64,000 nt of DNA from Pedobacter sp. MC2016-14 (GCF_020991475.1 NZ_JAJMPA010000001.1:1426001-1490000), one strand, 5' to 3'. Counted from the stretch's first letter, positions 47,688-58,151 are shown. The notes: generated by a model from the letters alone, not told the origin. Numbers and translations: made by a program.

Positions 47688-50600
47688 ATGATTTTATATT
47701 TGAATCGCGTCTTCAAATTGAGGCGAATAAATACTACTATGAATAATTCATGGCGAATCCTTGCTTTTTTTATCCTTTTTTTTGGGATCTCTTCTGTAAA
47801 AGCACAAGAGGTTACGCTGAAATACGAAAATGCACCACTTCAAACTGTTTTTACAGAAATTGAACGTCAAACCAAATACGTATTTTTTAACAACAAGCCC
47901 GATATTGAAAATATAAAGGTAACTGTTGACCTGACGAATGTTTCCTTGGCAAAGGCTTTAAATATATTATTGGCCGGAAAGGGGTTGGAATCTACCATAT
48001 TTGGGAAGACCATAGGGATTAAAAAAATTCCCACTGCTAAAAATGGCACCACGGAAAAAGGAAAAAAGGTAATCATTACAGGAACTGGAAACATTCGGGG
48101 TCAGGTTTTGGATGAAAATCAGCTGCCGATGGAGGATGCCTTCGTGGCATTGGATACTACTGCCAGAACGACCTATACCAATAAAAATGGAGATTTTGAA
48201 TTTCTGGGCATAACACTGCCAGGAACAGTAACCGTATCTAAACCTGGTTTTTTTGACCAGTCTGTCCGTTTTACGGACTCTACTGCTTTAAGGGTATCCT
48301 TAAAGAGGGATAAGGAAGGAGGTGTCAATCAATTGGCAGAAGTGAGCATCCAGTCTGCTAACAATGCGATTACCAATCCCAATAAATTTGTAGACCTGAC
48401 CAACAGGAGTTACATGAACCTTTCGCAGGTTTTGCAGGGTACAGTGCCGGGCTTGACTTTGCAAACCGCAACCTCAACAAACAGGGTAGTAACCAGTGTT
48501 GATGTTTTTTTTACCAGATTAAACAATCAGGTATACCAACGGTTTGTTAGAATGTCTTTGGCTGAGTTTACAGCCCTTAGAGGTGCCGAAGAGGCGCAAC
48601 GCATCATCAACCAACTCCTGGCTGGCCGGCGACTAGACGGCTATATTCTCAATACCACTACAAGGACTTCTACCGTACTTATACCTCAGGTAAGGGGTGC
48701 CAATGGCTTTACCGGTTCAACTGATGGAATGCTGGTGGTGATTGACGGTTTTCCGCAGGAAGGTTTTCCGGCCAATTATCCCATGAGCAATGTAGAGTCT
48801 GTGGAAGTCATTAAAGATCCCCGGGAATTGATCAAATGGGGAACAAGGGCTACTGCCGGCTTGATCCTGATCAAAACGAAGGTTGCAAAAAAAGGTAAGA
48901 TCACCGTGAACTACAGTGGCAATTTCAATTACGAACCCGCTCAAAAATTTGACCGGCAAAAGCTTCGCCTCGCCTCTACGCCCGAATATCTGGACTATCT
49001 GAAGGAGGCGGATTCTGTTTTTCAAGTCCCTTACACCCCTACCAGTGTGGGATTCACACCGGCACAGCGGCTTTTCGCCCAAAGAAGGCAGGGATTGATT
49101 ACTCCGGCACAATATGAAAAAACCCTGGATTCGCTTAAAGGTTTAGACAATGAGGCCCAGCTCCAGTCTATGCAGCAAGATCGCTGGGGTCAAAACCACA
49201 CGCTTGGGCTCTCTGGAGGGGGTAGTATTTATCGCTTCAACCTCCTTGGCAACTATATTACAGAGCAATCTCATGATGTAAAGGCATACAGTAAAACCTT
49301 AAACGTTAATTTAAACAATGAATTCAGTCTTTTCAAGAATAAGCTCAATATAAGCTGGTTAATCAATTATTCTAATGAACTGGCAAGAACTGGGACCAGT
49401 TTGCCGGCAAATCCGCGTATAGAGCCTTACCAGATGTTGACCAATGATGCAGGTAATTATGTATATGACTACACGGATAACTTTTCTCCCGCCTATAATG
49501 ATATTCTCTTAAGAAATGGATATTTCAATCATGGGGTTAATATCCTGGAAGATGCAAGAGTAAACAGAAATCTTTCAAGGATGAACAGAAAGAAAACCAA
49601 CTTTACCTCCAACTGGAACTTTTTACCTGGTTTAACCTGGTCTTCTTCCGTTTTTTATGACGGCTTAAGTAACAAAACCAACCAGGTAAATGGAAAGGAA
49701 TCCAGTTTCACCAGACAATTGGTGAATTCTTATGGGCAGTATTTTCCTACGGGTGTAAATTTCTACGTTCCTTATGGGGATGTACTGCAAATGAATGATA
49801 GGTCAGCTACACAGTTGAATATTCGTTCAGGATTTTCGTATGAGAAAAAATTTGGTAAACATCAAATCAGTATGACTGTGGGAGGGGCAGCATCGAGTTT
49901 GGATAATTCACGGCCAAATAACGCCACTATTTATGGCTACAATGAGGAAACTGGGGTTGGAAGCCCAATATTTTTACCTACCCCAAATAATAGAGGGCCG
50001 ATACAAAACTATTATTCACTTTTGTCAGCGGTTTCCTCGCCAACCGTGTATCCATACAACCTAACTATACCATTGAATGGCGACACTACACAGAGCCGCA
50101 ACCTTAATGGAAACGCAGGGCTGATATACAAGTTTACAGACCGCTTAACTATTAGTGGAACTTATAATACTATTTTAAATTCGCTGGCAAGCCCAACGGC
50201 AGACTACTCGCAATTAACCAACCAGACTGCTGATGTTACAGGTTTGATCTTTAAAAAAATCACCAGATATGTAAAAAATGTATCGCTTTCTGTAGGTTTA
50301 AGCCGTGTAAAGATGCCCGATGCACCTGCGGTTTATAACAACACCAGGAGCCAGCAGCCTGTATGGGGTAACTATGCGATCTGGATCAATGGCGCTCAGC
50401 CCCTGCAACAGCAAGGACAGTCTTCTACTACAATTTATCAAAAACTGACTTTTGGTTTGCTGGATAGTGCTTTAACTGCTAATGTTGCTTACAACACCCA
50501 ACGCAGGAACGGCAATCTGCAAACACTTAGTACAACACCGAGTGCGTTGAGTGCTGCGGGCGCAAATATCGTAACCGTACGTTATTTATCTGCCGGGTTG

Positions 50601-51839
50601 AACGCTTTGTTGCGTAAATCGTTATTGCGCATGCAGTTGAACTATTCAAGGTCTCCTGAGGGTCAATCCCAGTTGAATGGTGGATTTACATATGACATTG
50701 CACACGAAAGGTATTTTCGTTCAAAATCGATCAACCTGTTCAATGTTGGTTTTAAAATGGACGACATCAGTTCATATCAGGGCCTAAATATTGTGATGAA
50801 CACGAATGTCGCATCAAATGGCTCCTACAGTCAGGCCGTTAACAGCAATTATTCGCTACTACCCCCAAGAAATAAAAGTTACGAACTGTATACCACAATG
50901 GCCATGGTTAATGATACTTATACCATAGACCTCCGTTATTATAACCGCATTACCTCTGGTCTTAATAACAATACACCATCCCTTGTAGACCCATCTACCG
51001 GCTTAAACAGCAGGACAACCTACAGTACAATTTCAAATAAAGGTGTGGAAGCTTTTTTTAGGGTGAGGGTAGTAAATACAAAGGATGTAACGTACCAGGT
51101 TACGCTGAACGGAGCTTACAATGAAAATATTGCCAAAAATGTGCCAGATCCGGTTTTCGACGGATCTTCAGGATTTACAACAATGTACAGAAGTGGTTAT
51201 GACATCTCCAATATCTGGAGTGTGAACTGGGCGGGCTTAAATAACCAGGGTAATCCGCAGATTTATAACGCCAATGGCGTGGCTACAGCAGTCCTGGATA
51301 CCGCCACAGTGGCTGGTGCAATGGTATACAGTGGAAAAGCCAGGGCACCCTGGACGGGTGGTTTTATCCATGATTTAAGGTATAAAGCTTTCTTTATGCG
51401 TACAGCCATCACGTTTAACTTTGGTGCGGTGATGCGTACCTATATTCCATACCCTACCAATGGTGCTGCAGAAACCAGCATCTTAATCAAAGACAGATGG
51501 CGTAAACCTGGAGATGAAAACTTCACCGATGTGCCGCGAATGGATGGAGGTAATGGTAGTAATTTAGGTTTCAGATCTTTAGTTACCCAAAATGGAACGA
51601 ACAGTATTCTTTCAGCAAACAGCATGCGCCTGCAGGAACTGATGATAGGTTGTAACCTGCCAGCTACCCTTGTAAAAAGGTTGGGCATAGAAGGTTGTAC
51701 CATTGCGCTCTCGGGCCAAAACCTGACTTCCTGGAACATGAACAAGTATCACATAGATCCTACGGTTGTAGACGGAAGGGGTGTTTTAGGTTTACCCATC
51801 CCAAAACAATATTCACTAAATATAAATGTCAATTTTTAA
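47688..51839 (+). CDS. SusC-type TonB-linked receptor with STN domain and enlarged plug (locus B)
   Basis: 1383 residues from 47688; an alternative ATG at 47739 gives 1366. The upstream start is kept because the leader TAAACCAGACAAAA before it resembles that of the A1 and A2 SusC genes, whose proteins also have long n-regions. Signal cleavage is near VKAQ. STN (PLQTVFTEIERQTKYVFFNN), a carboxypeptidase-like domain (NIRGQVLDENQLPMEDAFVA) and the plug follow. Residues about 267-335 are an insertion absent from the other two SusCs (LAEFTALRGAEEAQRIINQL) before VRGANGFTGSTDGMLVVIDG. The barrel ends in NINVNF. Confidence 0.93.
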   Translation: MILYLNRVFKLRRINTTMNNSWRILAFFILFFGISSVKAQEVTLKYENAPLQTVFTEIERQTKYVFFNNKPDIENIKVTVDLTNVSLAKALNILLAGKGLESTIFGKTIGIKKIPTAKNGTTEKGKKVIITGTGNIRGQVLDENQLPMEDAFVALDTTARTTYTNKNGDFEFLGITLPGTVTVSKPGFFDQSVRFTDSTALRVSLKRDKEGGVNQLAEVSIQSANNAITNPNKFVDLTNRSYMNLSQVLQGTVPGLTLQTATSTNRVVTSVDVFFTRLNNQVYQRFVRMSLAEFTALRGAEEAQRIINQLLAGRRLDGYILNTTTRTSTVLIPQVRGANGFTGSTDGMLVVIDGFPQEGFPANYPMSNVESVEVIKDPRELIKWGTRATAGLILIKTKVAKKGKITVNYSGNFNYEPAQKFDRQKLRLASTPEYLDYLKEADSVFQVPYTPTSVGFTPAQRLFAQRRQGLITPAQYEKTLDSLKGLDNEAQLQSMQQDRWGQNHTLGLSGGGSIYRFNLLGNYITEQSHDVKAYSKTLNVNLNNEFSLFKNKLNISWLINYSNELARTGTSLPANPRIEPYQMLTNDAGNYVYDYTDNFSPAYNDILLRNGYFNHGVNILEDARVNRNLSRMNRKKTNFTSNWNFLPGLTWSSSVFYDGLSNKTNQVNGKESSFTRQLVNSYGQYFPTGVNFYVPYGDVLQMNDRSATQLNIRSGFSYEKKFGKHQISMTVGGAASSLDNSRPNNATIYGYNEETGVGSPIFLPTPNNRGPIQNYYSLLSAVSSPTVYPYNLTIPLNGDTTQSRNLNGNAGLIYKFTDRLTISGTYNTILNSLASPTADYSQLTNQTADVTGLIFKKITRYVKNVSLSVGLSRVKMPDAPAVYNNTRSQQPVWGNYAIWINGAQPLQQQGQSSTTIYQKLTFGLLDSALTANVAYNTQRRNGNLQTLSTTPSALSAAGANIVTVRYLSAGLNALLRKSLLRMQLNYSRSPEGQSQLNGGFTYDIAHERYFRSKSINLFNVGFKMDDISSYQGLNIVMNTNVASNGSYSQAVNSNYSLLPPRNKSYELYTTMAMVNDTYTIDLRYYNRITSGLNNNTPSLVDPSTGLNSRTTYSTISNKGVEAFFRVRVVNTKDVTYQVTLNGAYNENIAKNVPDPVFDGSSGFTTMYRSGYDISNIWSVNWAGLNNQGNPQIYNANGVATAVLDTATVAGAMVYSGKARAPWTGGFIHDLRYKAFFMRTAITFNFGAVMRTYIPYPTNGAAETSILIKDRWRKPGDENFTDVPRMDGGNGSNLGFRSLVTQNGTNSILSANSMRLQELMIGCNLPATLVKRLGIEGCTIALSGQNLTSWNMNKYHIDPTVVDGRGVLGLPIPKQYSLNINVNF

Positions 51840-51849
51840 TACCAATAGC

Positions 51850-53250
51850 ATGAAAAATATTACCTATGGTTTACTGATGTTGATCGTGACAAGCAGCTTT
51901 ATTTCCTGCAAAAAGTTTCTGGATGTGCTCCCTTCAAGTCAAACAGTGAACCCAACTACCATCAGAGATTTTCAGGAGGTTTTGAACAGTGATTCCCTAA
52001 GCAGGAGCCAGTTTTTTACACTGGACCTTATGACGGATGATGTGGATTTCTCGGCTCCACAACTGTTGGTAGCGGAGAACTTTTACCGCCGTACCTATTT
52101 GTGGGGGCCGGAGATGTGGTATCCCGCGCAACTGGACGTGATGTACAATTATACGTATTCCAGGATTTTGCAAATGAATGTGATCCTGAGCCGTGTAGAA
52201 AGTGCGGTTATTGATGGGCAGAATACCCTTGAAGCAAAAAATACAGTCATCTCACAGGCATTGATTAACCGGGCCTCCTATTACTTGCAATTGGTAAATG
52301 CCTACGGGCCTGCTTACGATGCCAATACCGCGGCTACTGATCTTGGGGTACCGCTGGTACTTACTCCCGACTCATATGCAAGTCCCGAAAGGGCCAGGGT
52401 GGAAGATATTTATCAGAATATCATCGGTGATTTAAAGAGGGCAGTGGCTAATACTGCTCTGCCTGCAAAAGGAAGAGATGTGATCCATCCGGGTAAGGCG
52501 GCAGGTTATGGCTTGCTGGCCAGGGCATATTTGTATCGCAATGACTATACAAACGCTTTGCTTTACGCAGATTCTTCACTGATCCTGGAAAGCAGGTTAT
52601 TGAATTTGACCACCCAGACTTTCTTCCCGGTTCAGATCCAGGACCTCAGCCTAAATCCGGAAGTTTTACTGGGCAGGATCAGTACTGATGTAGGTTTTGT
52701 TTCCTCATTTGCCACCACCTTTATTATTGGACAGTCATTACTGGATAGTCTGGGCGGTACTTTAACTGCAGACCGGCGTTTCAACACCAGGTTTAGTGCC
52801 GGAAGGTATTCGACCAGGAATTATAATGGGAATACACAGAACCCACAGGTTATGGCATTTGATGCCAGTATCAGTGTTCCGGAGATGATGTTGATCAAAG
52901 CTGAATGTTTAGCCCGCAGTGGCAACTTTCAGGCAGCTGGATTGCTAATCAACCAAATCAGGACCAACAGAATTAGTGGTTTTTCAACTACTTCACGTAA
53001 CTATACGGCATCGAATATCCTGAGTTATGTACTTGGAGAGCGAAGAAGGGAATTGTGTTTTAAAGGTGGACTGCGTTTGTTTGACCTGAAGCGATTAAAT
53101 AAGGAACCCTCACGTAGCAAGGTTCTGGTGAGGTTAAATGCTGCAGGGGCAACCCTTGCCACCCTGCCTGTAGGTTCACCTCGCTATTTAGTACCTTTTT
53201 CAAGCGCTGTGCTGGCAGCCAATCCCAATATTGTTCAAAATCCGAGGTAG
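51850..53250 (+). CDS. SusD/RagB-type surface lipoprotein (locus B)
   Basis: 466 residues from the ATG at 51850, 10 bp after the SusC stop; an in-frame ATG at 51826 would overlap SusC. Leader MKNITYGLLMLIVTSSFISC has the lipobox FISC before KKFLDVLPSS. SusD landmarks: QALINRASYYLQLVNAYGPA, the AYDANTAATDLGVPLV region, SVPEMMLIKAECLARSGNFQ and LGERRRELCFKGGLRLFDLK. It belongs to a different SusD branch from A1 and A2, which fits the more distant SusC. Confidence 0.92.
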   Translation: MKNITYGLLMLIVTSSFISCKKFLDVLPSSQTVNPTTIRDFQEVLNSDSLSRSQFFTLDLMTDDVDFSAPQLLVAENFYRRTYLWGPEMWYPAQLDVMYNYTYSRILQMNVILSRVESAVIDGQNTLEAKNTVISQALINRASYYLQLVNAYGPAYDANTAATDLGVPLVLTPDSYASPERARVEDIYQNIIGDLKRAVANTALPAKGRDVIHPGKAAGYGLLARAYLYRNDYTNALLYADSSLILESRLLNLTTQTFFPVQIQDLSLNPEVLLGRISTDVGFVSSFATTFIIGQSLLDSLGGTLTADRRFNTRFSAGRYSTRNYNGNTQNPQVMAFDASISVPEMMLIKAECLARSGNFQAAGLLINQIRTNRISGFSTTSRNYTASNILSYVLGERRRELCFKGGLRLFDLKRLNKEPSRSKVLVRLNAAGATLATLPVGSPRYLVPFSSAVLAANPNIVQNPR

Positions 53251-53276
53251 TCAATTATAATTATAAATAAAGTATT

Positions 53277-54305
53277 ATGAGATCAGCAGTAAACAACTGG
53301 TATGATAAAAACCTGTTAACCGGCAATGCTATTGCGGCAGGTTTGCACAAAAATATTCTTTTTAGCCTTTTGGTATTGTTTGTCTGCTCTTGTTCAAAAG
53401 AGAAGCAGCTGGACCGTGATTTACTGTCGTTAAATGGTGGCGGCACTACATCTTTCGTTCAAACCGGCAACCTGGTTTACCTGAATGGTAATGGATACAG
53501 TTTGGACCGGAATTTCATGGGAATGCCCATTATGTTAAGTCAGTCTGCCGGTTCGCAGGATACTGTAACCGCAACGATAGATCCTTCGCTGGTTGCTACC
53601 TACAATAGTTTGCATAACGAGCGCAATCCCGTTGTCCCTGTGGGTGCTTTTACGGTATCAAACAATGGTAAATTTCCTGTTGCTGCGGGCGAAAGCCAGT
53701 TAAAGGATTCCCTGCATGTTACCTTAGTAAATGGTACTGTATTGGTGGACAGGACCGTTTACCTGGTTCCGGTACGTTTATCCACCAAAGGAAATGCTAA
53801 GCTAAGCTCTGAGGTAGTTTATATAAAATACTTCTTTACAATTGCGCAACTCAATGCCCGCATTCAGGGTATTTCGCGCTTTCCTTATATGACCATTGGT
53901 GTAGTTCCGGGAGGGATGATGAATGTATTTTGTACCAATACTTGCCCGGATCAATTGAAATTCCGCGTGAGCTTAAATACGATTTTCCCTGTTCATGAAA
54001 CGGATGTTGAGGCAGCGCTGATGACGGACGCAGAAGTTGATGCGATAATGACTGCCAATAGATATTTTGGTGTGCGAATGTCACGACAGGTTTACGCATT
54101 AACAAAAAACCTGGTTAAGGTTCCTGTAACCTCTATGTTGAGTAGGGATAGTTTGGTGGTCTCGTATCCTAATAAAGCGCTGCTCGTAAGTGGTTCGTAT
54201 AATTTTATGGGGCTTAAGCTGATACAACACACTGGTTCCGATTATGGTGTAGCGCCTTTGGCAGCAGATACGGCTAAGGTATTGGTGAGGATTTTGGTTC
54301 AATAG
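53277..54305 (+). CDS. DUF1735/BT_3987-like surface lipoprotein (locus B)
   Basis: 342 residues. A 24-residue n-region precedes KNILFSLLVLFVCSCSKEKQ, whose FVCS-C or VCSC acts as lipobox. The mature N-terminal domain resembles DUF1735 (BT_3987-like): LVYLNGNGYSLDRNFMGMPI, TATIDPSLVATYNSLHNER and YLVPVRLSTKGNAKLSS. Such proteins often accompany SusCD pairs in the SusE/F position and bind ligand at the cell surface. It sits directly after SusD (26-bp gap) and before a TlpA lipoprotein. The ligand is unknown. Confidence 0.8.
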   Translation: MRSAVNNWYDKNLLTGNAIAAGLHKNILFSLLVLFVCSCSKEKQLDRDLLSLNGGGTTSFVQTGNLVYLNGNGYSLDRNFMGMPIMLSQSAGSQDTVTATIDPSLVATYNSLHNERNPVVPVGAFTVSNNGKFPVAAGESQLKDSLHVTLVNGTVLVDRTVYLVPVRLSTKGNAKLSSEVVYIKYFFTIAQLNARIQGISRFPYMTIGVVPGGMMNVFCTNTCPDQLKFRVSLNTIFPVHETDVEAALMTDAEVDAIMTANRYFGVRMSRQVYALTKNLVKVPVTSMLSRDSLVVSYPNKALLVSGSYNFMGLKLIQHTGSDYGVAPLAADTAKVLVRILVQ

Positions 54306-54319
54306 TTACGATAAATAAA

Positions 54320-54871
54320 ATGATGATGACAACTAATCTGTTAACTGGGTGTATGATCGCCGGAGCATTTTGGCTTGGCAGCTGTGCGCAGCCGGTTGTT
54401 TCAAATGTATCGCATGCAGTTGAAAATAGAAGAGACAGCAGTTTGCTAAAGGTAGGTGACAAATGTCCGGATGATCTTGTTTTTAGGGATACCAGTGGAA
54501 AGGATGTCCGTCTGACCGATTTAAAAGGCAAATATGTTTTTATTGATGTATGGGCATCCTGGTGTGCCCCGTGTCGGGCGCAGCAGCCTTATCTGGCCGC
54601 CCTGGAAGAAAAAATGAAGGGCAAGGCGATCACCTTTGTCGGCATTTCAACCGATACCTATGATTTTAGATGGAAAGGTGCCATGCAAGGGGCAAAGATG
54701 AAAGGACACCAATGGATATTGAAAGATCTGGTATTTAACTACAGATTTGATGTCAGAGGAATTCCAAGGTATATTTTGCTGGACAAACAGAGCCGTATTG
54801 TTGATTTGAGATTAGTTAAGCCTCAGGATCCCCAGTTGGAAGTACAACTCAATAAATTAAAGGGCATATAA
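54320..54871 (+). CDS. Short TlpA-type thioredoxin lipoprotein (locus B)
   Basis: 183 residues, a minimal TlpA domain without DUF4369. Leader CMIAGAFWLGSC gives a lipobox at Cys22. The active site is WASWCAPCRAQ (C82-C85), with DVRGIPRYILLD as cis-Pro loop. CAPC instead of CGPC should change the redox potential relative to most paralogues in the window. It sits 3 bp before the S41 protease, so the reductase and protease are probably made in fixed ratio. Confidence 0.9.
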   Translation: MMMTTNLLTGCMIAGAFWLGSCAQPVVSNVSHAVENRRDSSLLKVGDKCPDDLVFRDTSGKDVRLTDLKGKYVFIDVWASWCAPCRAQQPYLAALEEKMKGKAITFVGISTDTYDFRWKGAMQGAKMKGHQWILKDLVFNYRFDVRGIPRYILLDKQSRIVDLRLVKPQDPQLEVQLNKLKGI

Positions 54872-54874
54872 CAT

Positions 54875-56989
54875 ATGACATTAGTTTCCCAAATAAAAGC
54901 CCTGATGACCGCTGTTGCTTTTGCTACTGTGGTGTATGTTCCAGCGCGGGCAGTTAGTAAGCCGAATGATAAAACGGCTGAGCTCCATCCAACGGAGAGT
55001 GAACAGGCCGCTTGCAGATTGGTGGTGAAAATGCTAGGCACCGATAACTATAAAAAAGTTGCATTGGATGACTCTTTATCTGTGTTGGTTTTTGAAAGAT
55101 ACCTGAAAGGCATGGATCAGAATCGGAGTTATCTGATGGCAAGTGATGTTGCCGGTTTCATTCCGTACAAAACCCATTTTGATGAAGACCTTAGGGATGG
55201 TAATCTCAGTGCTGCATTTGCGATGTACAATACTTATAAGATACGGTATGAAGAAAGGTTTCAGTATGCCATAAAACAATTGTTGAACAATTTCAATTTT
55301 AGTGTGAGGGAGATTTATACACCTGACCACAGGAAACTGCCTTTTATACGGACACAGGCTGAAATGGACAAGCTTTGGCGCCAGCGGGTTAAATATGACC
55401 TGTTGGAGCTTCAGCTGGCGAAACCGGATTTGCTGAAGAATAAAGAAATCCTTAGAAAAAGATACCAAGCCCTCTTAAATCAATCTGCTAGAACCTCAAG
55501 CCAGGATGTTTTCCAGTTATTTATGACTGCCTTTACCGCCTCTGTTGATCCGCATGTGGCCTATTTTACACCCTTTAACAGTGCTCAATTTAGTATTGAG
55601 GCATCCAGGGCTTTAGAGGGAATTGGTGCAGCACTGGCATTGGAGAATGAATTTGTAACCATTAAGACCATTACTGCGGGTGGGCCAGCTTATAAAACAA
55701 GGATGATCAATCCTGACGATCGGATACTTGCGATTGCACAGGGAAAGGATGGTGAATTCCAGGACATTTTTGGATGGAGATTAGATGATGCGATTGCCTT
55801 GATCCGCGGGCCTAAAGGAACCACTGTAAAGTTGAAGCTGCTGGCGAAAGGGAAAACCACTGCTGATGCAGCGCAGATTGTTGAGGTGCTGAGAGATAAG
55901 ATCATATTAGAAGACCAGTCGGCTAAGCAAGAGGTCCGCAGCTATAAAGTAAATGGCAGGGACCTTAAAATTGGCGTGATCAGTATACCAGGTTTTTATA
56001 TGGATTATGCCGCTGCGCAAAGGAGGGAAAGTAATTATAAAAGCACTACAAGAGATGTAAAGCTATTATTGGATACTTTAAAACAGAAAATGGTGGACGG
56101 AATTATGATAGACTTGCGCGGCAATGGCGGCGGATCATTGAATGAAGTGATTTCCCTGACAGGACTTTTTATCCATTCAGGCCCGGTGGTACAGGTAAAG
56201 GATTTGAGCCAGAAAATTCAGGTTTATGAAGACAGAGACACTTCAGTTTATTACAATGGCCCTTTGGCGGTGTTGGTAGACCGAAGGAGCGCATCGGCAT
56301 CGGAGATTTTTGCGGCTGCAATACAAGATTATGGACGTGGGCTTATTTTAGGTTCGCAAACGTATGGTAAAGGCACTGTGCAGGCGCAGGTAAACCTGGA
56401 CCGTGATTTACCGGGATTAACAGGATTACGGGTTAGTGCTCCCGGTGTGGCAAAAACACAGGACAAACTTGGCCAGCTTAATGTTACAACGGGCAAGTTC
56501 TACCGCATTACCGGTAGTTCAACCCAACATAAGGGCGTTAGTCCGGATATAGAAATGCAGTCATTTATTGCAACTTCAAAATATGGTGAAGACAATGAAC
56601 CATCAGCCCTGCCCTGGGATACCATCAGAAAAAGTGAATATGTTAAATTGGGTTCATTGGATATGATTATGCCTGTACTAACCAATATGTATAAGACACG
56701 TAACCAGCGAAGCCAGGCTTACAAGGCGTATGGTGAGATGATCGGCTTTTACCAGGAACACGAATTTATAACCACTGTGCCACTAAATGTGAAGGAATTT
56801 AAATTGATGCGTGATCAGAATGCTGCGGCAACATTAGCGCAAAGCAACAAACTTCGGACGGCCATTGGACTGCCAGTTTTAAAGGCAGGGGAAATCCGGA
56901 CTAAAACGGATGACCTGGATTTTATGAAGTTGGAGGCTGGTAGGATCCTGACAGATTTTATCTTTTTAAATACAAATAGAACACGATGA
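54875..56989 (+). CDS. S41 C-terminal processing protease (Tsp/Prc type, locus B)
   Basis: 704 residues with an N-terminal hydrophobic leader (LMTAVAFATVVYVPARAVSK). The N-terminal helical Tsp domain includes VLVFERYLKGMDQNRSYLMA. A PDZ domain contains ITAGGPAYKTRMINPDDRIL. The protease core has IDLRGNGGGSLNEVI, the Ser-rich SASASEIFAAA (nucleophile within residues 472-476) and general-base Lys499 in TYGKGTVQ. Length and domain order match Prc of Bacteroidota. Housekeeping prc genes are usually alone; here it is embedded in a Sus operon, suggesting a dedicated copy for degrading imported polypeptide. Confidence 0.93.
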   Translation: MTLVSQIKALMTAVAFATVVYVPARAVSKPNDKTAELHPTESEQAACRLVVKMLGTDNYKKVALDDSLSVLVFERYLKGMDQNRSYLMASDVAGFIPYKTHFDEDLRDGNLSAAFAMYNTYKIRYEERFQYAIKQLLNNFNFSVREIYTPDHRKLPFIRTQAEMDKLWRQRVKYDLLELQLAKPDLLKNKEILRKRYQALLNQSARTSSQDVFQLFMTAFTASVDPHVAYFTPFNSAQFSIEASRALEGIGAALALENEFVTIKTITAGGPAYKTRMINPDDRILAIAQGKDGEFQDIFGWRLDDAIALIRGPKGTTVKLKLLAKGKTTADAAQIVEVLRDKIILEDQSAKQEVRSYKVNGRDLKIGVISIPGFYMDYAAAQRRESNYKSTTRDVKLLLDTLKQKMVDGIMIDLRGNGGGSLNEVISLTGLFIHSGPVVQVKDLSQKIQVYEDRDTSVYYNGPLAVLVDRRSASASEIFAAAIQDYGRGLILGSQTYGKGTVQAQVNLDRDLPGLTGLRVSAPGVAKTQDKLGQLNVTTGKFYRITGSSTQHKGVSPDIEMQSFIATSKYGEDNEPSALPWDTIRKSEYVKLGSLDMIMPVLTNMYKTRNQRSQAYKAYGEMIGFYQEHEFITTVPLNVKEFKLMRDQNAAATLAQSNKLRTAIGLPVLKAGEIRTKTDDLDFMKLEAGRILTDFIFLNTNRTR

Positions 56990-56993
56990 AAGC

Positions 56994-58109
56994 ATGAAAA
57001 AAATTATAACGTGTATGCTGGCAGCATTGCCATTTTTAGGGATAGCACAGCAAAATTATACAATTAAAGTCTACCTGAAAAACGTTAGTCCACAAGCTAA
57101 AGCCTATCTAAATTATATGCTAAATAAGGAGATCAGACAGGATTCGGCAACTTTGGTTGGTAAAACATTTACTTTTAAAGGTACCCAGGCGGAGCAGATG
57201 AAGGCCTATGTATTGTTGAGCCCCACTGGTGCACCAATTAAAAGTCTGGATGGGCAGGATAAGGTAGCGGTTTACCTTGAAAATGGAACGGTAACCGTTA
57301 AGGGGACAGATTCATTGACGCATGCTACTGTAGGAGGGACGAAACTTAATGATGAGCAGCAGCAGCTTGTCAATCTTTTGGAGCCTTTTAAAGTCTCAAC
57401 TAAATTAATGGTAGCTGATTATGACAATGCTAAGGGCAATCCAAGTGAGCAGACAAAAATCAAAACTGAATATTTAGCGCTGGAAAAGAAGAACAAGGAA
57501 GCGATTGTTTTTTTTGTTAAAAGCCATTCTAATTCCTTAGTGAGCTTGAACCTGCTGCTTACAGCAGTTGATCCTATAAAGGATATGGTTAACGCGCGGA
57601 GCCTTTTTGCTAGTTTAACCGCAGAATTACAGAATTCTAAAAATGGGCTGGTTTACAAGGATGCGCTTACAGAAGCCAAATCTATTGAATTAGGTAGCCT
57701 GGCCCCAGACTTCACATTGAAAAATACCAGGGACGAGAACATTTCACTGGCTTCCTACAGAGGGAAATATGTCCTTGTAGACTTTTGGGCAAGCTGGTGC
57801 ATTCCCTGCCGAAAACTAAATCCTGGTTTGGTGGCATGTTTTGAAACTTTTAAGGACAAGAACTTTACCATTTTGGGCGTATCTCTTGATGGAGGGAAGG
57901 ATGGTAAAAAACAATGGATGGAAGCGATTGCTAAAGATGGCCTGAAATGGGAGCAGGTTTCTGAATTGCAAGCCTGGCAGAGTGCGGTGGCCCGGCTTTA
58001 TAAAGTCAATGCCATCCCCGCTAATTTTTTAATTGACCCTACAGGTAAAATCATTGCACGCGACATAGATGGCGATGCGCTTACAGAGCAATTGAAGGAC
58101 ATTTTGTAA
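56994..58109 (+). CDS. DUF4369-TlpA thiol-disulfide oxidoreductase with CIPC site (locus B)
   Basis: 371 residues with signal peptide MKKIITCMLAALPFLGIAQ. DUF4369 (YTIKVYLKNVSPQAKAYLNY) is followed by a helical linker (QTKIKTEYLALEKKNKEAIV) and a thioredoxin domain with WASWCIPCRKLNPG (C269-C272) and cis-Pro AIPANF. The CIPC dipeptide is unique in this window. It starts 4 bp after the S41 protease stop. It is the most divergent of the locus B tandem array. Confidence 0.9.
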   Translation: MKKIITCMLAALPFLGIAQQNYTIKVYLKNVSPQAKAYLNYMLNKEIRQDSATLVGKTFTFKGTQAEQMKAYVLLSPTGAPIKSLDGQDKVAVYLENGTVTVKGTDSLTHATVGGTKLNDEQQQLVNLLEPFKVSTKLMVADYDNAKGNPSEQTKIKTEYLALEKKNKEAIVFFVKSHSNSLVSLNLLLTAVDPIKDMVNARSLFASLTAELQNSKNGLVYKDALTEAKSIELGSLAPDFTLKNTRDENISLASYRGKYVLVDFWASWCIPCRKLNPGLVACFETFKDKNFTILGVSLDGGKDGKKQWMEAIAKDGLKWEQVSELQAWQSAVARLYKVNAIPANFLIDPTGKIIARDIDGDALTEQLKDIL

Positions 58110-58115
58110 TAACAT

Positions 58116-58151
58116 ATGCCTGCTTATATTCTTGCATAGGGAGGCATTTTT
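58116..58151 (+). terminator. Possible internal attenuator
   Basis: ATGCCT (58116-58121) pairs with AGGCAT (58142-58147) and TTTTT overlaps the end. The 20-nt loop makes it weak. It lies in the 69-bp gap between two TlpA genes, the largest gap downstream of SusC in locus B. Confidence 0.3.
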
